DNA of 6,306 nucleotides from Bacteroidales bacterium (GCA_030017935.1 JASEGF010000131.1:1-6306); one strand, 5' to 3'. Positions 1 through 6,197 are shown, counted from the stretch's first letter. Translations and numbers: made by a program. The notes: a model not told the origin generated them from the letters alone.

Positions 1-983
1 ATGCTATTGATTTTAGAATTTATACAAGTAATGTTGAAAGAATGACAGTAGAAGCTAACGGTAATGTAGGTATAGGAACTGATTCACCGTCGTCTAAACT
101 AGAAATCAGAGGAACTGCTGATTTAACTTTAAGGAATGATGCAAACTTGTTAACTTCTGGTAATGATCTTTCAGTCATAAACTTTGGAGATTACTACTCA
201 GGATCACAAGCACGTATTCTTGTTGAAAGAGGCGCAACTGGTGGTAGCAGCGATAAGCCTACTGATATTTCTTTTTGGAATACACCTGATGGTTCTATTA
301 CTCTAACAGAAAGAATGAGAATAATGCATAATGGTAATGTAGGCATTGGTACAGCAGCACCTACGCAAAAACTTCATGTACAAGGCAATATAAGAGCAAC
401 AGATTTAGCAAGTGGTACAAATGGTGCTATTGTCCGAACCAACACTAATGGTGATATGTCTCTTATAAATTTCACTGGAAGTGCATCAGATGTATTGCTG
501 GGCAATGGCACTTTTGGCACTGCAAATACATCAGCTACTGCATGGCAACTAACAGGTAATGCTGCTGCTGCATCCAATTTTATCGGAACTACTAATGCTA
601 TTGATTTTAGAATTTATACAAGTAATGTTGAAAGAATGACAGTAGAAGCTAACGGTAATGTAGGTATAGGAACTGATTCACCGTCGTCTAAACTAGAAAT
701 CAGAGGAACTGCTGATTTAACTTTAAGGAATGATGCAAACTTGTTAACTTCTGGTAATGATCTTTCAGTCATAAACTTTGGAGATTACTACTCAGGATCA
801 CAAGCACGTATTCTTGTTGAAAGAGGCGCAACTGGTGGTAGCAGCGATAAGCCTACTGATATTTCTTTTTGGAATACACCTGATGGTTCTATTACTCTAA
901 CAGAAAGAATGAGAATAATGCATAATGGTAATGTAGGCATTGGTACAGCAGCACCTACACAAAAACTTCATGTACAAGGCAAT
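1..983 (+). repeat. Near-identical 594-bp tandem repeat within the fibre gene
   Basis: Bases 1-389 recur at 595-983 with an offset of 594 bp (198 codons, so in frame). By eye the only difference in 389 bp is G365 versus A959, a third-codon-position change that keeps Thr. The match ends exactly after the KLHVQGN motif (390 versus 984), where the second copy passes into the S74 region. Bases 390-594 are the rest of the unit and are seen once. The repeat runs past the left edge, so total copy number is unknown. This is evidence for recent duplication or gene conversion. Confidence 0.95.
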
Positions 984-1421
984 GCACATTTTGCTGGCGA
1001 TGGTACTTATACAGGTGCATGGAGTCAAGTTTCTGATATTAGATTTAAAAAAAATATTTCAGATTATAATAATGCCCTCGACAATATAATGAAATTAAGA
1101 CCTGTCACCTACGAAATGAAAACAGAAGAGTATCCATTTATGAATTTCAAAAATGACACGCAAATTGGATTTATTGCTCAAGAAATGGAACCCATATTTC
1201 CTAGTTTAGTAACAACAACTACCCAGCCAGGAGAAAATGAAAATGATTCAGTTATTGAATTTAAAGGCATTAATTATATTGGTCTTACACCTATACTGGT
1301 GAAAGCTATACAAGAACAACAAATCATAATTAATGATTTAAAATCTGAAATTAATGATTTAAAATCTAAATATGAATCTTTGCAAAAACAAATTGATAAA
1401 ATACAATCAAATCTTAAATAA
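1..1421 (+). CDS. Fibre-like repeat protein with C-terminal Peptidase_S74 (intramolecular chaperone) domain, 5' partial
   Basis: The frame is open to the left edge; the first full codon is at 3 and 472 residues are visible (numbered from there). An ATG at 42 lies inside a repeat copy and is not the true start. The visible N-terminal part, about residues 1-330, is a stalk with four copies of an NGNVGIGT..P..KL.V.G motif (coding 60-80, 333-353, 654-674, 927-947), a pattern known from phage tail fibres and Bacteroidota surface proteins. From about residue 340 it becomes an S74 domain: Ser344-Asp-Ile-Arg-Phe-Lys349 matches the SDxRxK signature whose Ser-Lys pair performs self-cleavage in endosialidase and MYRF-type domains. 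Such domains drive trimer folding and are then released. Residues 434-472 form a coiled coil. There is no type IX secretion C-terminal domain. I infer a trimeric exported or phage-like fibre. The flanking genes are housekeeping, so no prophage context is visible. Family call is firm, biological role unknown. Confidence 0.88.
   Translation, partial: AIDFRIYTSNVERMTVEANGNVGIGTDSPSSKLEIRGTADLTLRNDANLLTSGNDLSVINFGDYYSGSQARILVERGATGGSSDKPTDISFWNTPDGSITLTERMRIMHNGNVGIGTAAPTQKLHVQGNIRATDLASGTNGAIVRTNTNGDMSLINFTGSASDVLLGNGTFGTANTSATAWQLTGNAAAASNFIGTTNAIDFRIYTSNVERMTVEANGNVGIGTDSPSSKLEIRGTADLTLRNDANLLTSGNDLSVINFGDYYSGSQARILVERGATGGSSDKPTDISFWNTPDGSITLTERMRIMHNGNVGIGTAAPTQKLHVQGNAHFAGDGTYTGAWSQVSDIRFKKNISDYNNALDNIMKLRPVTYEMKTEEYPFMNFKNDTQIGFIAQEMEPIFPSLVTTTTQPGENENDSVIEFKGINYIGLTPILVKAIQEQQIIINDLKSEINDLKSKYESLQKQIDKIQSNLK
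1328..1367 (+). repeat. 21-bp heptad duplication in the coiled-coil tail
   Basis: Nineteen bases at 1328-1346 recur exactly at 1349-1367, with a period of 21 bp (seven codons). At protein level this gives two successive INDLKSx heptads in the C-terminal coiled coil. It looks like a slippage-type expansion of exactly one heptad, which keeps the coiled-coil register. Confidence 0.85.
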
Positions 1422-1448
1422 ATAAATGGTACTACTACGTTTATTGTG

Positions 1449-1476
1449 AGTTAATTATTTAATTTAATAATTAATT
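1449..1476 (+). terminator. AT-only hairpin after the fibre gene, weak terminator candidate
   Basis: Arms 1451-1459 and 1466-1474 are perfectly complementary (9 bp) around a 6-base loop. A G.U pair and one A-U pair extend this to 1449-1476. It lies 27 bp after the fibre stop codon. The paired core is entirely A/T and no clean T tract follows, so it would be a weak intrinsic terminator at best and could be chance in DNA this AT-rich. Confidence 0.3.
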
Positions 1477-1635
1477 GTCCAATTGTTGTTATTAATCCAC
1501 AAATACACACAAATGAGCATAAATTAATTTTGATCAATTTAGAAGTTTAGGAATAATGAGCGTTAAATGATAAGTGATAGATTAAAGTTTTTGTAAGCTA
1601 ATAATTGAAAAAACCAATCTTTACCCACTCAAAAC

Positions 1636-1714
1636 GATATAGAACCAAAAAACATTAAAGGAATATCCGATAATTCTAAATATTGATTTTTTTAATAAAC
1701 CTTAGTTCTATATC
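1636..1714 (-). terminator. Inverted repeat abutting the pheT stop, candidate terminator
   Basis: GATATAGAAC at 1636-1645 and its exact reverse complement at 1705-1714 form a 10-bp inverted repeat. The right arm begins on the base directly after the pheT TAA. The 59-base loop can pair further: an A run at 1647-1652 can pair with the T run near 1687-1693. On the pheT transcript the distal arm is followed by a short U run (CGUUUUG). A termination or 3'-end stabilising role is inferred from position. The long loop is unusual for an intrinsic terminator. Confidence 0.4.
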
Positions 1715-4174
1715 TTATCTTCTCAGTACTATACCTAATTGAGCATTTAAAGCATCAATGATTTTATTCATTAGGTTATCTATCTCTTCCTCTGTGAAAG
1801 TAGATTGTTTTTTTTCTAAATTTATACTAATAGCGTATGATATTTTACCTGTAGGCAGATTTTTGCCATCATAAACATCGAAAAGATTTATTTCTTTTAC
1901 ATATTTAGGAGCTGTTTTATAAATGACATCTTTGATTTGCTGAAAACTAATTTCATTATCCAGAAGCAGAGATAAATCTCGCTTAACAATAGGGAATTTA
2001 TTTGGTTCTGTAAATTTAACTTCATTATTTGAGTATAATTCGTATAAATTTTCTAAATAGATTTCTGCATAAAGCACAGGTGCATCAATATCGAAATATC
2101 TTAGCACATCATTTTTCACTTCACCAATAGTTGATAATAATTTATTATCATTATAAATTTCAAAAGAATTTACTAATAAACGATGCTCTGATTCATTGTA
2201 AACAAATTGTTTATTTTTGATGTGCTGATTAAATATATTTTCTATAATAGATTTAATGTCAAAAAGATCAATATCTTTTGATTTATATTTCCAATTGTCA
2301 GCAAATAAGTTACCAGTCATCCATATAGCTAATTGTTGATTTTCATAAAATTTTTCTTTTACATTATTAGCTTGAGCATTAATAGTTTTATAAATTTTAC
2401 CTAATTCAAAAAATAATAAATTTTTTTCTTGTCTATTTAGATTATAAGCAATAGATCTAAGGCCACCAAAAAGTAAAGAAGGGCGCAGAATATTTAGCTC
2501 ATTACTAATAGGATTTAGTACTTTTACATATTCATTATCTGCAAATAAATTAAATTGTTTATAATAATTTTCTGATTCTAAACTATTATTCATTATTTCA
2601 GTGAATCCTTCGGCTTTTAACTTTATAGATAAATTATAAGTAAAATTATGATATTGTGGTTTATATAGCTTAATAGAATAATTCAAACGTTTAGGACTTT
2701 CGATTTTATCAAAACCAGCTATACGAATCAGTTCTTCAGCTATGTCTACTGGTTGTTTAACATCTACTTTTGCCAGTGGAACCTTAACAGTCAGCATATC
2801 ATCCTTTTCATCTAATAAATCAAAATTTAAATCTAAAAGAATTTTTTTTACATTTTCTTTATGAAGCTCTGTACCAAGAAATTTATTAGTTTTATCAATA
2901 TTAAAACTAATAATTTCGGGATTTATAACCTTTCCTATTGATTCTATGATATCACTAGAAATTTCTCCCCCAGATACATCTAAAATCAGTTTAGTAGCCC
3001 TGAGGAGAGCAAAGTTCAATATGCTATAATCTGCACCTCTCTCAAAGCGATAGGCTGCCTCAGTATGCAAATTATGTCTGCGAGCAGACCTGCGAATATA
3101 TGAAGGATTGAAAAAAGCACTCTCAATGAAAATAGTTTTAGTACTATCACTGACGCCACTATCTATACCGCCCATAATACCAGCCATACACATAGGCTCT
3201 TCTGCATTGCAAATCATCAAATCTTCATTAGAGAGCTCTCTTTCTATGCCATCTAGGAATTTAAATTTTGTACCTTCATTAGCGGTTTTCACTATTACCT
3301 GATTTCCTTTTATTTTATCATAATCAAAAATATGTAAAGGTTGGCCAATCTCCATCATTACATATTGAGAAATATCCACAATATTATTAATGCTTTTCAG
3401 TCCCCAAGCATTTAAATAATTTTTTAACCAAATGGGACTTTCTTTGACAGAAATATTATCAATGACTAATCCACAATATTTAGGACAGGCATCAACATTG
3501 TCAATTTTAATAGAAATCGGTAATCGATTATTAGGGTGAATATCTATTGTATCGGGCAGCAAAAATTTATAATTAATATGAGGAAATCTCTGATTAAGAG
3601 CTGCAAAAATATCTCGCGCTATACCTAAATGCGAAGTAGCATCAGCTCTATTTGGTGTTAATCCTATTTGATAAATCGTATCTTTATAAATAAAATCTTT
3701 AAATATTCTATCAGCTTTTTCACCAACTTTGGCATCATCAGATAGAACCAGTATCCCAGCATGTGAGTGACCTATACCTAGCTCATCTTCAGCACAAATC
3801 ATTCCATTACTTTCTATGCCACGAATTTTAGATTTTTTTAATTTAGTCCATTCATTACCGAAACGTACAAAAGAACCTGGCAGAGCAACAACAACTTTTT
3901 GCCCTTTAGCCACATTAGGAGCACCACACACTATAGTTAAAGGAGAGTTTTCACCAATATTTATAAGAGTTTTATGTAAATGATCTGTCCCCTCGATTTT
4001 TTCCACTTGCAAAACCTCACCAATTATAATATTATTCATCAGTCCAGGTATACTTTCAAACTCTGTTATTTGCTCCACCTCTAATCCTACAGAGTTTAAA
4101 ATATCATATAAAACATCATCATTTATGTCCCATGGATAAATAAATTTTTTCAGTAATTCTACAGAGACTAGCAT
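1715..4174 (-). CDS. pheT: Phenylalanine--tRNA ligase beta subunit
   Basis: The 819-residue product is the beta chain of the cytoplasmic alpha2-beta2 enzyme that charges tRNA-Phe with phenylalanine. Its length matches the usual bacterial 790-820. Domains in order: an N-terminal segment (1-40), an EMAPII-like tRNA-binding OB fold (about 45-150, with VCGAPN at 82-87 and NGMICAEDELGIG at 123-135), the TPNRADATSHLGIARD signature (173-188), the B3/B4 editing domain (about 220-385, with AGIMGG at 331-336 and RRHNLHTEAAYRFERG at 365-380), B5 (about 413-487), the catalytic-like core (about 500-700) and the FDX-ACB anticodon-binding domain (about 727-818, starting KFPIVKRDLSLLL). All parts are present with no frameshift. 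The ATG start at 4174 gives a family-typical N-terminus. pheS is not adjacent, so the alpha subunit must be encoded elsewhere. It is divergent from secG and appears monocistronic. Confidence 0.97.
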   Translation of the reverse strand: MLVSVELLKKFIYPWDINDDVLYDILNSVGLEVEQITEFESIPGLMNNIIIGEVLQVEKIEGTDHLHKTLINIGENSPLTIVCGAPNVAKGQKVVVALPGSFVRFGNEWTKLKKSKIRGIESNGMICAEDELGIGHSHAGILVLSDDAKVGEKADRIFKDFIYKDTIYQIGLTPNRADATSHLGIARDIFAALNQRFPHINYKFLLPDTIDIHPNNRLPISIKIDNVDACPKYCGLVIDNISVKESPIWLKNYLNAWGLKSINNIVDISQYVMMEIGQPLHIFDYDKIKGNQVIVKTANEGTKFKFLDGIERELSNEDLMICNAEEPMCMAGIMGGIDSGVSDSTKTIFIESAFFNPSYIRRSARRHNLHTEAAYRFERGADYSILNFALLRATKLILDVSGGEISSDIIESIGKVINPEIISFNIDKTNKFLGTELHKENVKKILLDLNFDLLDEKDDMLTVKVPLAKVDVKQPVDIAEELIRIAGFDKIESPKRLNYSIKLYKPQYHNFTYNLSIKLKAEGFTEIMNNSLESENYYKQFNLFADNEYVKVLNPISNELNILRPSLLFGGLRSIAYNLNRQEKNLLFFELGKIYKTINAQANNVKEKFYENQQLAIWMTGNLFADNWKYKSKDIDLFDIKSIIENIFNQHIKNKQFVYNESEHRLLVNSFEIYNDNKLLSTIGEVKNDVLRYFDIDAPVLYAEIYLENLYELYSNNEVKFTEPNKFPIVKRDLSLLLDNEISFQQIKDVIYKTAPKYVKEINLFDVYDGKNLPTGKISYAISINLEKKQSTFTEEEIDNLMNKIIDALNAQLGIVLRR

Positions 4175-4200
4175 AAGTAAATTATTTTATTAATATAATG

Positions 4201-4208
4201 CAAAATTC
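4201..4208 (-). promoter_or_regulatory. -7 promoter element for pheT (GAATTTTG)
   Basis: On the - strand this reads GAATTTTG followed by CA, one mismatch from the Bacteroidota -7 consensus TAnnTTTG. It lies 26 bp upstream of the pheT ATG, giving an expected leader of about 20 nt. No clear TTG-type -33 element is seen at the proper distance. The match is moderate; the position and the shared AATTTTGCA core with the secG promoter support it. Confidence 0.5.
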
Positions 4209-4230
4209 AATATTTTTTTTTATTTGAGAA

Positions 4231-4252
4231 ATATTTTTACAAGTAAAAATAT
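4231..4252. promoter_or_regulatory. 22-bp dyad (10-2-10) between pheT and secG
   Basis: ATATTTTTAC at 4231-4240 is the exact reverse complement of GTAAAAATAT at 4243-4252, with AA between. It lies 23 bp upstream of the putative pheT -7 element and 33 bp upstream of that of secG. It could be an operator for one or both divergent genes. This is inferred from symmetry and location only; no regulator is identified. Confidence 0.35.
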
Positions 4253-4256
4253 GAAT

Positions 4257-4282
4257 AATTATTTTTTTATAAAAAAATAATT
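4257..4282. promoter_or_regulatory. Perfect 26-bp A/T palindrome just upstream of the secG -7 element
   Basis: Arms 4257-4268 and 4271-4282 are exact reverse complements around a self-complementary AT, so the whole 26 bp is a perfect palindrome. It is pure A/T with runs of seven T and seven A. It occupies the place where a secG -33 or UP-type element would sit, so it may be a curved upstream element, an operator or a chance product of AT richness. Confidence 0.4.
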
Positions 4283-4284
4283 GT

Positions 4285-4292
4285 TAATTTTG
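4285..4292 (+). promoter_or_regulatory. -7 promoter element for secG (TAATTTTG)
   Basis: TAATTTTG matches the Bacteroidota -7 consensus TAnnTTTG exactly and is followed by CAAAA. It ends 18 bp before the ATG at 4311, predicting a transcript start near 4297-4300 and a leader of only 11-14 nt. No TTG -33 element is visible; an A/T palindrome occupies that position. It also shows that the in-frame TTG at 4281 cannot be the secG start. Confidence 0.65.
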
Positions 4293-4310
4293 CAAAAATA
4301 TAATCTTAAA

Positions 4311-4658
4311 ATGGGTGGAGCAGTTGTAACTTTTATGATAATAGCTATAATAGTAGCTATTTTATGGTGTATAGTTATTTTAATACAAAATCCTAAAGCT
4401 GGATTTGCTGCTAATTTTTCTGTAGCTAATACGATGTTTGGTGCTAGAGAATCTGCAAATCAATTAGAAAAAGCTACATGGATAATGGCAGTGATTGTCT
4501 TGGCTTTATCTATCGCATCAGCATTAGTAGTTCCGAAAGGGGAGCAAGTGCAAAGTAGCAAAGTGAAGCAAGCTATAGAGCAAACACAAACACCTGTGAA
4601 TATTCCTCAAAGTCCCGCACCTTTAGCACCTCAAGTACCAGAAGAAGGTAATAATTAA
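4311..4658 (+). CDS. secG: Preprotein translocase subunit SecG
   Basis: The 115-residue product is the small inner-membrane subunit of the SecYEG protein-export channel. Two hydrophobic helices are visible (about residues 4-24 and 55-75). Between them lie the family hallmarks: LIQNPKAGF (23-31) after helix 1, and MFGARESANQLEKATW (42-57) leading into helix 2. The remainder is a hydrophilic Gln- and Pro-rich tail, commonly variable in this family. The frame is open further up to a TTG at 4281, but that lies upstream of the promoter -7 element at 4285-4292 and would add a charged segment before helix 1. The ATG at 4311 gives the expected short N-terminus. No Shine-Dalgarno is present, as is usual for this phylum. 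The gene appears monocistronic, divergent from pheT and convergent with the DUF58 gene, with a hairpin terminator 40 bp after the stop. Confidence 0.93.
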   Translation: MGGAVVTFMIIAIIVAILWCIVILIQNPKAGFAANFSVANTMFGARESANQLEKATWIMAVIVLALSIASALVVPKGEQVQSSKVKQAIEQTQTPVNIPQSPAPLAPQVPEEGNN

Positions 4659-4698
4659 TATTTCATTAGAAATTTATACAAATTAGAAATCTTTATAT

Positions 4699-4727
4699 AA
4701 AGACAATTTAAAAAAATTGTGTCTTTT
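4699..4727. terminator. Bidirectional terminator between secG and the DUF58 gene
   Basis: AAAG plus ACAATTT (4699-4709) pairs with AAATTGT plus CTTT (4714-4720 and 4723-4726), with a 2-base GT bulge and an AAAA loop: 11 pairs in total. On the + strand it runs into TTTTCTT. On the - strand the hairpin has U-rich 3' flanks (CUUUAUAU). It sits between two converging genes and directly abuts the DUF58 stop codon, so it probably serves both. Confidence 0.7.
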
Positions 4728-4728
4728 C

Positions 4729-5652
4729 TTACATTCTTTTAATAAAAAATGGCAATAGAATGCCTTCTAATCCATCTTGTAAATAAACCAAATTATAATC
4801 AATTCCTAATTGTAATAAATTTATTTTCAATTGATTATGGTAGTCAGATATCTTATTCAGATACAAATCTTTATAATTACGGGGATGAAGTTTGATTTTT
4901 TCACCATTTTCCATATCAGTAAATAAATAAGGACGATTTTTAAAATCAAAATCCCACTCAGATTGTTTATCTAATAAATGAAAAACTATCACCTCATTAT
5001 TATTATATTTCAAATGTTGTAGGGCATTTATTACCCTTTGAGGTTCTAGATTAGCCTCAAAGAGATCACTGATAATTATTACTAAAGAACGTTTATGTAT
5101 TCTATCTGCTATCTCATGAATATTTTGAGACAATAAAGTTTCTGTTTTTGGTAGTTTTTGAATTTCTAATAAATATCTATCTAGCAAAGAAAGTAAATAT
5201 CTATGATGAGTATATGAAGACCTAGCATGCGTATGTTCCAAAATTTCTTTACTTACGAGTGAAAGGCCAGCGGCATCACGTTGCTGATAAAACAAAAGCA
5301 AAAAAACAGCAGCCATATACATAGACATGTTATATTTGCTACGTAACTCTTCATCACCATTATCTAGCATAGGATAAAGCATAGAATTTGATGCATCAAT
5401 AATTATTCTAGCACGTAAATTAGTTTCATCCTCAAATTGTTTAACAAATAATTTATCTGTCCTAGCATATAGCTTCCAATCAATAAATCTAGTAGATTCA
5501 CCAGGATTATATGGCCTATATTCAGAAAATTCAACAGAGAAACCATGAAAAGGACTGCGATGTATCCCAGTGATATAACCAGCCACTAACTGCCTAGCAC
5601 GTAATTCTAATCTACTATATCTCTGTACTTTTGTATCACCGAAATTTATCAC
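4729..5652 (-). CDS. DUF58 domain protein with vWA-like fold
   Basis: The 307-residue product carries the DUF58 signature at about residues 32-78 (RSPFHGFSVEFSEYRPYNPG, then RFIDWKLYARTDKLFVKQFEDETN). A von Willebrand A-like region follows, with an intact MIDAS motif D86-A-S88-N-S90 and a second hydrophobic strand ending in Asp (VIIISDLFE, 191-199). There is no signal peptide or clear membrane span, so it is probably cytoplasmic. DUF58 proteins usually accompany MoxR-type AAA+ ATPases and Bat/vWA proteins; their biochemical role is not settled, and I assign none. The start is GTG: the preceding in-frame stop is nine codons upstream, no ATG lies between, and the next Met (M91) is inside the MIDAS region. 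It lies 65 bp after trxA on the same strand, and co-transcription is plausible. No moxR, batA or batD is visible nearby. Confidence 0.88.
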   Translation of the reverse strand: MINFGDTKVQRYSRLELRARQLVAGYITGIHRSPFHGFSVEFSEYRPYNPGESTRFIDWKLYARTDKLFVKQFEDETNLRARIIIDASNSMLYPMLDNGDEELRSKYNMSMYMAAVFLLLFYQQRDAAGLSLVSKEILEHTHARSSYTHHRYLLSLLDRYLLEIQKLPKTETLLSQNIHEIADRIHKRSLVIIISDLFEANLEPQRVINALQHLKYNNNEVIVFHLLDKQSEWDFDFKNRPYLFTDMENGEKIKLHPRNYKDLYLNKISDYHNQLKINLLQLGIDYNLVYLQDGLEGILLPFFIKRM

Positions 5653-5717
5653 AATATAAAAAGGGATTTTTAAATGTTAAAATATTTACAAAAAACAATA
5701 GGGGAAAAAGAAAAATA

Positions 5718-6035
5718 TTAAAGTATAGATTTCAGTTTTTCTTCTAATACTTTTCTGGGTACAGAACCAACTTGTTTATCTATTAGCTGTCCATTTTTAA
5801 AGAAAAGTAAGGTAGGAATATTTCTAATGCCATATTTCATGGCCAGAGAACCTTCTTCATCTACATTTACTTTACCAATTAATATTTTATCATTATAATC
5901 ATTATTCAGCTCGTCTAAAACTTGGCCAATCATTTTACAGGGGCCACACCACTCAGCCCAGAAATCTACTATTACGGGTACAGGACTATTATTGATAATT
6001 TCATCAAAATTGGATTCAGATAAATTTTCTTTCAT
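5718..6035 (-). CDS. trxA: Thioredoxin
   Basis: The 105-residue product is a single-domain cytoplasmic thioredoxin that reduces protein disulfides and is recycled by thioredoxin reductase. The canonical WCGPC active site is present (Cys30 and Cys33), with buried Asp24 in VDFWAEWC, the conserved lysine and aspartate of GKVNVDE (54-60), the cis-proline of NIPT (Pro74) and the Gly pair NG..GS near 81-91. Length and spacing match E. coli TrxA (about 108). No signal peptide or membrane anchor is present, which argues against a periplasmic TlpA/ResA-type protein. The ATG at 6035 gives the usual N-terminus. A well-formed Bacteroidota promoter lies only 12 bp upstream, so the leader is very short. 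The DUF58 gene follows after 65 bp and may be read from the same promoter. Confidence 0.96.
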   Translation of the reverse strand: MKENLSESNFDEIINNSPVPVIVDFWAEWCGPCKMIGQVLDELNNDYNDKILIGKVNVDEEGSLAMKYGIRNIPTLLFFKNGQLIDKQVGSVPRKVLEEKLKSIL

Positions 6036-6047
6036 AATTTTTTATTA

Positions 6048-6079
6048 CAAAATTATAGTTTTTATTTTAAATTTAACAA
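6048..6079 (-). promoter_or_regulatory. Promoter of trxA (TTG -33, TAATTTTG -7)
   Basis: On the - strand TTG (6079-6077) is followed after 21 bases by TAATTTTG (6055-6048), matching the Bacteroidota layout of TTG, about 19-21 bases, then TAnnTTTG. The -7 element ends 12 bp before the trxA ATG, so the transcript should start only some 5-8 nt upstream of the start codon, giving an almost leaderless mRNA. Confidence 0.7.
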
Positions 6080-6088
6080 TATTTTGAT

Positions 6089-6115
6089 AAAAATCATAAA
6101 ACAAAAATCATAAAA
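6089..6115. repeat. Short direct repeat upstream of trxA
   Basis: The 13-mer AAAAATCATAAAA occurs at 6089-6101 and again at 6103-6115 (period 14). It begins 10 bp upstream of the trxA -33 element. It could be a pair of binding sites or simple AT-rich slippage; nothing decides between them. Confidence 0.4.
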
Positions 6116-6155
6116 AAAGAGAGAGAAAATAAGAAGATGATGTTTTAAGGTATTG

Positions 6156-6197
6156 CTTTCAAATGATAAAAAGTAATTACTTTTTATCATTTGAAAG
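6156..6197. repeat. Perfect 42-bp palindrome, no spacer
   Basis: Bases 6156-6176 (beginning CTTTCAAATGAT) and 6177-6197 (ending ATCATTTGAAAG) are exact reverse complements over 21 bp, with the symmetry centre at 6176/6177 inside GTAATTAC. The match stops at G6155 and T6198. It lies about 77 bp upstream of the trxA promoter and about 55 bp upstream of the -7 element of the next + strand gene, so it is not at an obvious gene end. As RNA it would be a long hairpin, but no immediate U tract follows on either strand. Operator, mobile palindrome, terminator of an unseen transcript and assembly fold-back all remain possible. Confidence 0.95.

Larger units (their letters stand above)
1422..1714. other. 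Non-coding region between the converging fibre gene and pheT
   Basis: This 293-bp AT-rich stretch has no open frame longer than a few codons that looks coding; for example, the ATG at 1426 meets a stop after seven codons. It contains two inverted repeats listed separately (1449-1476 and 1636-1714). No promoter, tRNA or mobile-element remnant was recognised in the rest. Its position between two converging 3' ends fits a terminator region. Confidence 0.6.

Noticed and set aside
42..44. ATG as start of the fibre gene
   Set aside because: The frame is open upstream to the window edge and the same ATG recurs inside the second repeat copy (636-638), so it is an internal methionine.
374..577. 67-codon open frame on the - strand
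   Set aside because: It lies wholly inside the fibre repeat in another frame, has no family resemblance and no promoter; a shadow of the real gene.
1..983. Tandem repeat as a CRISPR array or mobile element
   Set aside because: The unit is 594 bp, in frame, and encodes structured stalk motifs; it has no short repeat-spacer pattern, no transposase and no terminal inverted repeats.
3108..3302. 64-codon open frame on the + strand
   Set aside because: It is antisense to the B3/B4 region of pheT, which is intact and conserved there; a shadow frame.
4281..4310. TTG-initiated N-terminal extension of secG by ten residues
   Set aside because: It overlaps and precedes the -7 promoter element at 4285-4292, so it would not be transcribed from that promoter, and it adds a charged stretch not typical of SecG.
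5657..5672. Small hairpin (TAAAAA, GGGA loop, TTTTTA) just upstream of the DUF58 GTG start
   Set aside because: Six A-T pairs only; too weak and too likely by chance in this composition to call regulatory.
6156..6197. Palindrome as a Borrelia- or N15-type telomere resolution site
   Set aside because: The length and symmetry are reminiscent, but no telomere resolvase gene is visible, and I know of no such system in Bacteroidota; the sequence continues with ordinary promoters on both sides.
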